From Corynebacterium doosanense CAU 212 = DSM 45436 (lineage in GTDB: Bacteria > Actinomycetota > Actinomycetes > Mycobacteriales > Mycobacteriaceae), in contig NZ_CP006764.1 of NCBI RefSeq assembly GCF_000767055.1, positions 868,001 through 932,000 of the forward strand: 64,000 nt of DNA, read 5' to 3'. Position 1 is the first letter of the stretch. Every line of letters starts with the position of its first letter. The position numbers and the translations under genes were made by a program. This document shows, piece after piece, positions 8,850 to 16,540 of the stretch. The notes below the pieces were generated by a model. That model was not told where the DNA came from and did not search any database. It was given only the letters and a program-made list of their open reading frames with translations.

Positions 8850-9989
8850 TCAGCGGCGCGGGTGACCTTCGATAGCGAGGTCGTAATACCGCACCAGCCG
8901 CTCGGTGGCGGCACGCCAACCGTGGCTCTCAGCCTCGTTGCGTGCCGCCTTTCCCATGCGTCGGCGAAGTCCCTCGTCGAGAAGCACCGCGGAGAGGCGC
9001 TCGGCCCACGTGTTGTAGTCCTCCGGGTCCACGAGGTAACCCGTCTCGCCGTCGTCGATGACAAAGGGGATGCCGCCGGCGCGTGCGCCCACCGCGGGCA
9101 CGCCCGAGGCGAAGGATTCCAGGGCGACCAGGCCCAGGGTCTCCGTGGTCGAGGGAAAGGCGAAGACGTCGCCCGAGGCGAAGGCCGCCGCGAGATCCGT
9201 CCCGGAGAGGTATCCCGTGAACGTGGTGTAGGCGGGGTCCAGCAGGGTCTTCAGCGTGTCGAGCTGCGGGCCCGAACCGACCATGGCCAGGCGGGCGCCG
9301 GGTACCCGCTCCCGAACCTTGCGCATGATGGGCGCGAGCCGGTCGAGGTTCTTCTCCGGCGACATCCGGCCCACGTAGATGACCACGGGCGCATCCGGGT
9401 GGCCGTCGGTGATGAACTCACGCATCTCCCGGGACGCGCGGTCGGGGGAGTAGCCGACCGTGTCCACGGCCTTCGGCCACAGCTCCACGTTGCGGATGCC
9501 CTGGTCGATGGCCTTCTCCACCATCGGGCCGGACGTGCACAGGTTGACCGAAGCCATGTTGTGCACCATGCGGATCCACGTCGCCGCGGGCTGACGCAGC
9601 CAGCCGATGCGCAGAGACTCGGTGTAGTCCGGCACGTTGGTGTGGAAACTGCCCAGCAGCGGGTAGTCCAGGCGCTTGGCGGTGATGGCCCCGTAGGCGG
9701 CGAGCCACACCGGGTTGACGGCGTGCACGACGTCGGGCCGGAAACGGGCAAGCTCACGGTTGATCTTCGGCGTGGCCATACCCGCGGTGATCTCGGGGTA
9801 TACCGGCCGGAAGCTGATGCCGGGCACCCGGACGACCTCGAAACCCGCGTACTCCGCCGGGGGATGGCCCGGGGCGAAGAGCTGGACCTCGTGGCCCATG
9901 TCGGAGAGCTGTTCCAGGGAGCGGGTGACCCGGGTGACCACCCCGTCAATCTTCGGGAGGAAGACCTCCGTGAACATGGAGATCCGCAT
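8850..9989 (-). CDS. sqdX: GT-B glycosyltransferase, SqdX (sulfoquinovosyl-DAG synthase) type
   Basis: A 379-residue family GT4-like retaining glycosyltransferase. The N-terminal acceptor domain starts MRISMFTEVFLPKIDGVVTR and has HTNVPDYTESLRIG; the C-terminal nucleotide-sugar domain has YVGRMSPEKNLDRL and FPSTTETLGLVALES, where the ETLGLVALE glutamates contact the donor. These blocks match SqdX, which transfers sulfoquinovose from UDP-sulfoquinovose to diacylglycerol, better than the corynebacterial mannosyltransferases MgtA or PimB as I remember them. The strongest support is its partner 3 bp upstream, a UDP-sulfoquinovose synthase. A mannosyltransferase role cannot be excluded from sequence alone. 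Confidence 0.75.
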   Translation of the reverse strand: MRISMFTEVFLPKIDGVVTRVTRSLEQLSDMGHEVQLFAPGHPPAEYAGFEVVRVPGISFRPVYPEITAGMATPKINRELARFRPDVVHAVNPVWLAAYGAITAKRLDYPLLGSFHTNVPDYTESLRIGWLRQPAATWIRMVHNMASVNLCTSGPMVEKAIDQGIRNVELWPKAVDTVGYSPDRASREMREFITDGHPDAPVVIYVGRMSPEKNLDRLAPIMRKVRERVPGARLAMVGSGPQLDTLKTLLDPAYTTFTGYLSGTDLAAAFASGDVFAFPSTTETLGLVALESFASGVPAVGARAGGIPFVIDDGETGYLVDPEDYNTWAERLSAVLLDEGLRRRMGKAARNEAESHGWRAATERLVRYYDLAIEGHPRR

Positions 9990-9992
9990 GCG

Positions 9993-11189
9993 TCAGCGAG
10001 CGGTCTGCGGTTCGCCCGCGGCGTTGCTGCTTGTCCACAGGGAACGCGCGGGGATCATGTCCAGGTTCGCCCGGTCGGCGTACTTGCGGGCGATCTCCTC
10101 GACCTCGTGGAGCAGGCCCTCCTCCAGGGTCGTGGGGTTCAGGCCCAGGTCGAGGAAGGTCTCGTTGACCACGTGCAGCTCGTTCTCCGGGGACTCCTTG
10201 CGCGGGTTGGGCACCAGGGCCACCTGGGCGCCGGACACTCTGGCGATGAGCTCGGCGAGGTCACGCACGCGGTGGGTCTCGGTCATCTGGTTGAAGATCT
10301 TCACCTTCTCACCCTGCGCGGGCGGGTTCTCCAGCGCGATCTCGATGCAGCGCACCATGTCGCGGATGTGGATGAACGCCCGGGTCTGCCCGCCCGTGCC
10401 GTGCACGGTGAGCGGGTAACCCACGGCCGACTGCATGAGGAAGCGATTGAGCACCGTGCCGTAGTCGCCGTCGTAGTCGAAGCGGTTGATCAGCCGCTCG
10501 TCGCGGGCGGTCTCGTCGGTGGTGGTGCCCCAGATGATGCCCTGGTGCAGGTCGGTGATGCGCAGCTCGTCGTTCTTGGCATAGAAGGCGAAGAGGTGCT
10601 GGTCCAGGACCTTGGTCATGTGGTAGACCGAGCCCGGGTTGGAGGGGTAGAGGATGTCCTGGTCGACGGTTCCGGATTCCTCGGAGGTCACCTGGACCTG
10701 GAGGTAACCCTCGGGGATCTTCATGCCGGCGGTGCCGTAGCCGTAGACACCCATGGTGCCCAGGTGCACGACGTGGATGTCCCGCCCGGACTCCACGATG
10801 GCGGCCAGGAGGTTGTGCGTGGCGGAGGTGTTGTTGTCCACGGTGTAGCGCTTGTTGCGCGAGCTCTTCATGGAGTACGGCGCGGCGCGCTGCTCGGCGA
10901 AGTGCACGACGGCGTCCGGCTGTTCGGTCCGCAGGAAGTCCAGCAGCTCGTCGTATTCCTTGGCGACGTCGATACGAGCGAAACCGATGTGTTTACCCGA
11001 GACCTCGTTCCACGCCGCGAGGCGATCCTCGATGGAGGCGATCGGGGTGAGCGACTCGGCGCCGAGTTCCTCGTCGATGGCGCGCCGGGAGAGGTTGTCG
11101 ATGATGGTGACCTCGTGGCCCTGCTCGGAGAGGTACAGGGAGGCGGGCCAGCCGCAGAATCCGTCGCCGCCGAGAATCGCAACCTTCAC
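9993..11189 (-). CDS. sqdB: UDP-sulfoquinovose synthase-like NAD-dependent SDR
   Basis: Predicted to make UDP-sulfoquinovose from UDP-glucose and sulfite. The 398 residues follow plant/cyanobacterial SQD1/SqdB block by block: GGDGFCGWPASLYLSEQGHE (NAD+ Rossmann motif), LTPIASIEDR, HFAEQRAAPYSM, LGTMGVYG, SVYHMTK, LHQGIIWG, NRFLMQSAVGYPLTVHGTG and a C-terminal MIPARSLW. The catalytic set Thr145, Tyr189 and Lys193 is in place. The specific GEQRSAPYSM-like and GIIWG/GVVYG-like motifs separate it from ordinary GalE/RmlB epimerases. It is the first gene of a two-gene unit with the SqdX-type transferase. Confidence 0.85.
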   Translation of the reverse strand: MKVAILGGDGFCGWPASLYLSEQGHEVTIIDNLSRRAIDEELGAESLTPIASIEDRLAAWNEVSGKHIGFARIDVAKEYDELLDFLRTEQPDAVVHFAEQRAAPYSMKSSRNKRYTVDNNTSATHNLLAAIVESGRDIHVVHLGTMGVYGYGTAGMKIPEGYLQVQVTSEESGTVDQDILYPSNPGSVYHMTKVLDQHLFAFYAKNDELRITDLHQGIIWGTTTDETARDERLINRFDYDGDYGTVLNRFLMQSAVGYPLTVHGTGGQTRAFIHIRDMVRCIEIALENPPAQGEKVKIFNQMTETHRVRDLAELIARVSGAQVALVPNPRKESPENELHVVNETFLDLGLNPTTLEEGLLHEVEEIARKYADRANLDMIPARSLWTSSNAAGEPQTAR

Positions 11190-11357
11190 TAGAGAACTCC
11201 AAACACGTCCGAGGGGATGTCACGTGCCGTTTATGCAGCGTGACGTGGTCTACCGAGCGAGTTTAGCCCGAACACCCACAGTGTGGAGACAACCGGGTGA
11301 GGGTGAATTCTGCGCCTCTTGACAGGGAGATGGCCGCCCGGTGAACGGAGAATAAAA

Positions 11358-11990
11358 TCACCTGTTCGCGGCGGCGCTCTCCACGAGGGCGAGGGTCTCG
11401 CACTGGGCGTGGCGGAGGTACTCGGTCATCCTCCGGGCGGCGGCCTCGCGGCCGTCGCGACGCAGAACGTCGACCGTGGCACGGTTGTGCCCGACGAACT
11501 CGTCGTGGAAGGAGCCGTCGAATTCGGTGACGGCGAGGAATGTCAGGCGCATGAGGGCGAGGATGCGGTCCATCGTGTCGTCGAGAAGATCCGAGCGCAG
11601 TGAGGCGACGATGGTGCGGTGGAACTCCTGGTTGAGCGAGCCGACATCGCGCCAGCGCTGCTCGGTCTGGGCGGTCTCCGCGCGGCGGACGATCTCGTCG
11701 AGCACGTCGCCGTCCACGTTGCCCGTCAGCAGCGCCGTCGTCTCCAGCGCGGTGCGAGCGCGGTACATGTCCCGGATGAGGGAGGAGTCCGGCGACGCAA
11801 GAAACACCCCGCGGTTGGGGACACGCACGAGCAGGCCCTGGGAGACCAGGGCCGCGTACGCCTCCCGGAGGGTGTTCCGGGAGATGGAGAAGCGCTCGGT
11901 GAGGTCGGCCTCAATCAGCCGCTCACCGGGCTGGAACTCACCGGCGGAAATGGCGGCCTGGATTGCGCGCTCGACGCTCTGTACTCGCAT
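11358..11990 (-). CDS. GntR/FadR-family transcriptional regulator
   Basis: A 210-residue regulator with an N-terminal winged helix (residues 5-70, including ERFSISRNTLREAYAALVSQGLLV) and a C-terminal all-helical FCD ligand domain (from about residue 75, REALETTALL-like segments and metal-type histidines in FHRTIVA and FVGHNRATVD). It is the last gene of the pxpA-pxpBC-accBC unit and most simply controls it, with an organic acid as a plausible ligand; both points are inference. TAAGAT sits 7 bases before its ATG with no ribosome-binding site, so it may also have its own promoter and a leaderless transcript. Confidence 0.88.
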   Translation of the reverse strand: MRVQSVERAIQAAISAGEFQPGERLIEADLTERFSISRNTLREAYAALVSQGLLVRVPNRGVFLASPDSSLIRDMYRARTALETTALLTGNVDGDVLDEIVRRAETAQTEQRWRDVGSLNQEFHRTIVASLRSDLLDDTMDRILALMRLTFLAVTEFDGSFHDEFVGHNRATVDVLRRDGREAAARRMTEYLRHAQCETLALVESAAANR

Positions 11991-11997
11991 GGATGGG

Positions 11998-12003
11998 ATC
12001 TTA
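11998..12003 (-). promoter_or_regulatory. -10 element for a leaderless gntR transcript
   Basis: On the minus strand TAAGAT is followed by seven bases and the ATG at 11990. The spacing would place the transcription start on or next to the start codon. It lies between the upstream carboxylase stop and this gene. Confidence 0.5.
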
Positions 12004-12013
12004 GGTACCCGGA

Positions 12014-13756
12014 TCAGGAGATACTGGCGATTACCTCGCCCTGTTTCACCGTCGCACCCTCGGCGGCGACGAGCCGGACGGTTCCGGACGTCGGGGCGGG
12101 GATGGGCGACTCCATCTTCATGGCCTCGATCGAACCGAGCTGCTGGCCCTCGGTGACGGAATCACCGTCGGCCACCTTCCACTCGATGATGGTGCCGTTG
12201 AAGGAGGCCTTCACGCCACCGGCGGTGTCGGAGGAGTCCGTGCCCGTGCCGGCGGATGCGGCGGCGGGAGCGGATGCAGCCGGGCGCAGGAACTCGGCGG
12301 GGAGGCCGACGCGGTGCAGCTTGCCGTCGATCTCCAGGGTCACCTGGACTCGCTCGGCCTGGGCGTCCGCGAGCGGAACCAGCTCGTTGCCGGAGCTGGG
12401 GACGTAGTTGGTGTCCACCCAGTCGACGTACGTGTCCAGGGAGTACCCGGTGAACGCGGGGTTCACGACCATGTCGCGGTGGAAGGGCAGGACGCTGCGC
12501 ACACCCTTGATCTCGAACTCGTCGAGGGCGGACTTGGCACGGCGCAGGGCGGTGTCGCGGTCCGGTCCCCACACGATGAGCTTGCCCATGAGGGAGTCGT
12601 AGTAACCGGAGATCTCCGAGCCGGAGCGCACGCCGGCGTCCACGCGGATACCCGGGCCGGAGGGCGGCACGAAGCTGGTGACGGTGCCGGGGCAGGGCAC
12701 GAAGCCCAGGGTGGGGTCCTCGGCGTTGATGCGGAACTCGAACGCGTGACCGCGGATCTCCGGGTCGTGGTCGAAGGAGAGCGGCAGGCCGGCGGCGACG
12801 CGGAACTGCTCGGCGATGATGTCCACACGGGTGGTCGACTCGGAGACGGGGTGCTCGACCTGAACTCGGGTGTTCACCTCGAGGAAGGAGATGTCGCCGT
12901 GCTCGGAGACGATGTACTCGACGGTGCCGGCACCGACGTAGCCGGCGTGGGCACAGATGCCGCGGGCACCCTCGATGATGGCGGCGTTCTGCTCGCGGGA
13001 GAGGAACGGGGCCGGGGACTCCTCGATGAGCTTCTGGAAACGACGCTGCGTGGTGCAGTCGCGGGTGCCCAGGGTCGCCACGTGGCCGTGGGTGTCTGCG
13101 AGGATCTGCACCTCGACGTGGCGGGGACGGGTGAGAAACTTCTCCACGTAACACTCGTCGCGGCCGAAGGCCTCCTTGGCCTCGCGGCCGGCGGCGACGA
13201 AGGCATCCTCGATGTCCTCCATCTTCTGCACGAACTTGATGCCACGGCCGCCGCCGCCGAAGGCCGCCTTGATGGCGATGGGGAGGCCGTACTGCTCGGC
13301 GAACTCCTTCGCCTCCTGCCAGGTGCCCACGGGGTCCGGGGTGCCGGGAGCGAGGGGGGCGCCGGCCTCGGCGGCGAGGCGGCGGGCGGCCACCTTGTCG
13401 CCGAGGATCTCGATGGAGTCGGGGGTGGGGCCGACCCAGGTCAGGCCGGCACCGATGACGGCGCGGGCGAAGTCGGCGGACTCGGAGAGGAAGCCGTAGC
13501 CGGGGTGCAGGCAGTCGGCGCCGGCGCGGGCGGCGACGTCGAGCAGCGCGGGGACGTTCATGTAGGTCTCGGCGCCGGTCTTGCCGGGCAGGGCGTATGC
13601 CTCGTCGGCGATGAGGGTGTGCAGGGCGCCGGCGTCGGGCTCGGAGTAGACCGCGATGGAGCGGATGCCCAGGTCGCGAGCGGCGCGGGCGATGCGGACG
13701 GCGATCTCGCCGCGGTTGGCGATGAGGACGGCCTTTAGGGGGATGGTGGAGTTCAT
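12014..13756 (-). CDS. Biotin carboxylase-BCCP fusion protein
   Basis: A 580-residue biotin carboxylase with its own biotin carrier. Residues 1-450 form the biotin carboxylase (N-terminal KAVLIANRGEIAVRIARA, ATP-grasp loop AFGGGGRGIKFV, and EVNTRVQVEHPVSE). A Pro/Ala/Ser linker leads to the BCCP domain (about 510-580) with EAMKM; Lys547 is the biotinylated residue. It carries no carboxyltransferase. The neighbour upstream, 9 bp away, is a KipI-KipA (PxpB-PxpC) fusion, and in urea carboxylase that same fold is the carboxyltransferase domain. Together they could form a complete two-subunit biotin-dependent carboxylase of unknown substrate. A general acetyl-CoA carboxylase role is less likely in this context. 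Confidence 0.9.
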   Translation of the reverse strand: MNSTIPLKAVLIANRGEIAVRIARAARDLGIRSIAVYSEPDAGALHTLIADEAYALPGKTGAETYMNVPALLDVAARAGADCLHPGYGFLSESADFARAVIGAGLTWVGPTPDSIEILGDKVAARRLAAEAGAPLAPGTPDPVGTWQEAKEFAEQYGLPIAIKAAFGGGGRGIKFVQKMEDIEDAFVAAGREAKEAFGRDECYVEKFLTRPRHVEVQILADTHGHVATLGTRDCTTQRRFQKLIEESPAPFLSREQNAAIIEGARGICAHAGYVGAGTVEYIVSEHGDISFLEVNTRVQVEHPVSESTTRVDIIAEQFRVAAGLPLSFDHDPEIRGHAFEFRINAEDPTLGFVPCPGTVTSFVPPSGPGIRVDAGVRSGSEISGYYDSLMGKLIVWGPDRDTALRRAKSALDEFEIKGVRSVLPFHRDMVVNPAFTGYSLDTYVDWVDTNYVPSSGNELVPLADAQAERVQVTLEIDGKLHRVGLPAEFLRPAASAPAAASAGTGTDSSDTAGGVKASFNGTIIEWKVADGDSVTEGQQLGSIEAMKMESPIPAPTSGTVRLVAAEGATVKQGEVIASIS

Positions 13757-13765
13757 GAGGGGTCC

Positions 13766-15295
13766 TTAGAGTTCGATCAGGCGGAGGTTCACGGTGGCAC
13801 CGGGCGGGAGCTGGCCGGCGATGTCGAGGTCGTCGGCGACGACGGTGGCGATGACGGGGTAGCCGCCGGTGACGGCGTGGTCGCGGTGGAACATCACCGG
13901 TTGGCCGTTGGCGGGGATCTGGATGGAACCGGCGACGATGCCCTCGCTGGCGAGTTCCTCGTGGCGCCCGCGTTCGATCTCGGGCCCGGCCAGGCGCAGG
14001 CCGACACGGTTGGAGGCCTCGGTCACGGTCCACTGCGTATCGACGAGCGCCTGCACGCCCTCCGTGAACCAGTCGTCCCGCGGCCCGGCGACCACGCGGA
14101 GCTCCGCGTGGGTGTGGCCGTCCAGCTCGCTGACCCGCACGGGGTTGGAGACGGCGCCGACGATGGACGAGGCCGCGGGGGCGGTGGCGATGCGGTCGCC
14201 TGTACGGATCGGAACGGGGCCGAGCCCGGAGAGCAGGTCGGTCGCGGAGGACTCGAGCTCGGAGAACGCGATCACCCCTCCGCGCACGGCCACGTAGCTG
14301 CGCGCGCCCAGGGTGGCGGCACCGACGGTGAGTTCGGAACCGGCGGGGAGCAGGACCGGAGCGCCGAGCTGGAGCACGCGCCGGCCGACGGTCACCGGGG
14401 CCTGCGCGCCGGTGACGGCGACCACCGTGTCCACCAGCGCGGTGAGCGAGAGCCCGCCGATGTTCTCCAGGACGGCCGCGCCGAGCTCGTTGCCGAGTGC
14501 CTCGTTGGCGGCGCGGGCGGCGGACTGGTCGGCGGCTCCGGACTCGGTGACGCCGAGGTCGCCGTAACCCGGGCGCCCGAGATCCTGAACGAGGGTCTGC
14601 AGGCCCGCGTTCGAGACCTCGAGGACCGGCCGGTGCGCGGCGGCGGGGCGCTTGGCCGCCGGGGGAGTGACGTCGCCGGCGAGCTCGCGCACCGCGCGGT
14701 AGGTCACCGTGTCGCCCGGCTTGACCAGCGCAGGGGGCTGTTCGTCGGAGCGCCACATCTTCTGCTCGGTGACGCCGATGAGCTGCCAGCCGCCGGGGGA
14801 TTCGCGGGGGTAGACGGCGGAGAAGTTGCCGGCCAGCGCGACGGACCCGGCGGGGACCGAGGTGCGCGGGGACTTGCGGCGCGGCACGTCCAGGGGGCTC
14901 TCGCTGACGCAGTAGGTGAACCCGGGGGCGAACCCGCCGAAGGCTGCGGTCCAGGTGGTGGAGGTGTGCCGCTCGATGAGCGCCTCGGTGCTCATGCCGA
15001 GCATCTCCGCCAGCTCGGCGAGGTCCTCGCCGTTGTACAGGGTGTCGATGACGATGTTCTCCGGCGTCACGTCCGAGGCCGCACCGGGGGAGAGGTCGCG
15101 AAGTAGCGACACGGCCCGGGTGGCGTCGGCGGCGCAGGCGAAGTTGAGCAGCACGGTCTGCGCGGCGGCGACGGCGTCGACCTGGCCGGCGAGCGGCGAG
15201 CGGGAGAGCTCGGCGTGCCAGTCCATGACCGTGGCCAGGTCGGGCAGGTCGATGAGCAGGGCGTGGGATCCGGCGCGGCGGATGACGGGTGTCAT
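13766..15295 (-). CDS. pxpBC: 5-oxoprolinase subunits B and C fused (KipI-KipA)
   Basis: A 509-residue fusion. Residues 1-210 are the PxpB/KipI cyclophilin-like half, with FGGFAPGFTYC, VPAGSVALAG and SPGGWQLIG, all diagnostic. Residues about 220-509 are the PxpC/KipA half, beginning LEVSNAGLQTLVQDLGRPGYGDLGVTESGA. In many bacteria these are separate subunits that, with PxpA, hydrolyse 5-oxoproline to glutamate using ATP; the same fused architecture forms the carboxyltransferase domain of urea carboxylase. Its start overlaps the pxpA stop by 4 bp, so translation is coupled, and the biotin carboxylase follows directly. Confidence 0.9.
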   Translation of the reverse strand: MTPVIRRAGSHALLIDLPDLATVMDWHAELSRSPLAGQVDAVAAAQTVLLNFACAADATRAVSLLRDLSPGAASDVTPENIVIDTLYNGEDLAELAEMLGMSTEALIERHTSTTWTAAFGGFAPGFTYCVSESPLDVPRRKSPRTSVPAGSVALAGNFSAVYPRESPGGWQLIGVTEQKMWRSDEQPPALVKPGDTVTYRAVRELAGDVTPPAAKRPAAAHRPVLEVSNAGLQTLVQDLGRPGYGDLGVTESGAADQSAARAANEALGNELGAAVLENIGGLSLTALVDTVVAVTGAQAPVTVGRRVLQLGAPVLLPAGSELTVGAATLGARSYVAVRGGVIAFSELESSATDLLSGLGPVPIRTGDRIATAPAASSIVGAVSNPVRVSELDGHTHAELRVVAGPRDDWFTEGVQALVDTQWTVTEASNRVGLRLAGPEIERGRHEELASEGIVAGSIQIPANGQPVMFHRDHAVTGGYPVIATVVADDLDIAGQLPPGATVNLRLIEL

Positions 15296-16047
15296 AGCGA
15301 GCTACGGATCTGGATGCCGGCGTCGGTGAGCTTCTCAACGATCGCCGCCGTCATCTCGACCGACCCGGGCGAATCACCGTGCACACAGACCGACTCCACG
15401 CCGAGGGAGAGCTGCGTGCCGTCGATGGCCGTGACGGTGCCGGTGGTGGCCAGGTCGAGGACGCGCTGGGCGACCGCGTCGGCGTCGTGAAGCACGGCGC
15501 CGGGCGCGCGGCGGGAGACGAGGGTGCCATCCGGGTTGTAGCCGCGGTCGGCGAAGGCCTCGCAGATGACCCGCGTGCCTCGCTTCTCGGCCATGTCCAC
15601 GGCCAGGCCGCCGGGCAGGAGCATGACGGGGAGGTCACCGAAGGCGGCGATGCCGTCGAGGGTGGCCTTCGCGTGGGCCTCATTGTGCACGATGGTGTTG
15701 TAGAGCGCGCCGTGGGGTTTGACGTAGGAGACCCTGGTGCCGGCCGCGCGGGCCAGGGCGTCGACGGCGCCGATCTGGTAGAGGATCTCGTCGGCGAGCT
15801 CGGCGGGGTCGTAGTCGATGAAGCGACGCCCGAAGCCGGCGCGGTCCCGGTAGGCGGGGTGCGCGCCGACGGTGAGGCCGCGCTCGGCGGCGAGCTTGAG
15901 GGTGGTGAAGATGTCGTGCGGGTCGCCGGCGTGGAAGCCGCAGGCGACGTTGGCGCTCGAGATCAGGGAGATCATCGCGGCGTCGTCGGCGACCGGGTTA
16001 CCGGCGTTCGACTCACCCAGGTCGGCGTTGAGGTCGATGTGTGGCAT
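15292..16047 (-). CDS. pxpA: 5-oxoprolinase subunit A (LamB/YcsF family)
   Basis: A 251-residue metal-dependent deacetylase-fold protein, normal for PxpA. The N-terminus has the signature MPHIDLNADLGES and SSANVACGFHAGDP, followed by VGAHPAYRDRAGFGRR and VKPHGALYN. It is expected to act on the ring-opened or phosphorylated 5-oxoproline intermediate. ATG 16047 is preferred because AGGAGG (16054-16059) lies 6 bases upstream; an ATG at 16062 would place that site inside the gene. First gene of the pxpA-pxpBC-biotin carboxylase-gntR unit. Confidence 0.92.
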   Translation of the reverse strand: MPHIDLNADLGESNAGNPVADDAAMISLISSANVACGFHAGDPHDIFTTLKLAAERGLTVGAHPAYRDRAGFGRRFIDYDPAELADEILYQIGAVDALARAAGTRVSYVKPHGALYNTIVHNEAHAKATLDGIAAFGDLPVMLLPGGLAVDMAEKRGTRVICEAFADRGYNPDGTLVSRRAPGAVLHDADAVAQRVLDLATTGTVTAIDGTQLSLGVESVCVHGDSPGSVEMTAAIVEKLTDAGIQIRSSL

Positions 16048-16127
16048 GAGCAGCCTCCTCATAGGGAATGTTCAACAATTCCCCGAGTGTACGTGTGGTG
16101 TACGTCATGTGAAAGCCCGTGAGTGGG

Positions 16128-16520
16128 TCACGCCTCCGCATCGACCACAATGGCCAGCCTGGTACCCCCGACGAACTCCGCTGCCAGGGGATTCTCCGCC
16201 TCCGCCGGCGAGAGCCCGGACACCTCCGCGGTGGCTTCCCGCGTCAGCGGAACCACCCACCCGTGATCCGGGTCGAGCACGATCTTCTCCGCGTGCCGGG
16301 TGGGCACGAAGGTCACCGCCCGCCCGGGGCCACGGAGCTGCAGGGGGGTGCGCTGGAGGGAGGCGTCGATAAGCGCCCTCATCCCCCCGGTGTCGACCGT
16401 GACGATGACCCATTCCGCCGCTGTACGCACGCTGAGGGTGGTCACGTCGAGGATCCCGGCCTCCTCCGGCAGCTCGGGCAGACCCTCGCCGGAACCGAAG
16501 ATTCTCTGCAGTAGTCCCAT
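16128..16520 (-). CDS. Small protein of unknown function
   Basis: A 130-residue acidic protein starting MGLLQRIFGSGEG. It has an alternating beta-rich pattern (EWVIVTVDTGGM, RAVTFVPT, GWVVPLTREATAEVSGL) without signal peptide, membrane span or metal motif. I do not recognise the family. The start is supported by TATCGT 7 bases upstream, which fits a leaderless transcript; longer in-frame extension would run through the start of the divergent lipase gene. Confidence 0.65.
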   Translation of the reverse strand: MGLLQRIFGSGEGLPELPEEAGILDVTTLSVRTAAEWVIVTVDTGGMRALIDASLQRTPLQLRGPGRAVTFVPTRHAEKIVLDPDHGWVVPLTREATAEVSGLSPAEAENPLAAEFVGGTRLAIVVDAEA

Positions 16521-16540
16521 GGCCACTACGATAACGCCAC
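16521..16540. promoter_or_regulatory. Shared 20-bp divergent promoter for two leaderless genes
   Basis: Only 20 bp separate the two divergent ATGs. TACGAT at 16527-16532 (plus) lies 8 bases before the lipase ATG, and its near-complement TATCGT (16533-16528, minus) lies 7 bases before the other ATG. One near-palindromic hexamer therefore appears to serve as -10 element for both directions. Confidence 0.55.

Noticed and set aside
12162-15338. 1058-codon open frame overlapping the carboxylase and pxpBC genes
   Set aside because: Same strand but a different phase from two well-supported genes, and Arg/Pro/His-rich; a frame shadow.
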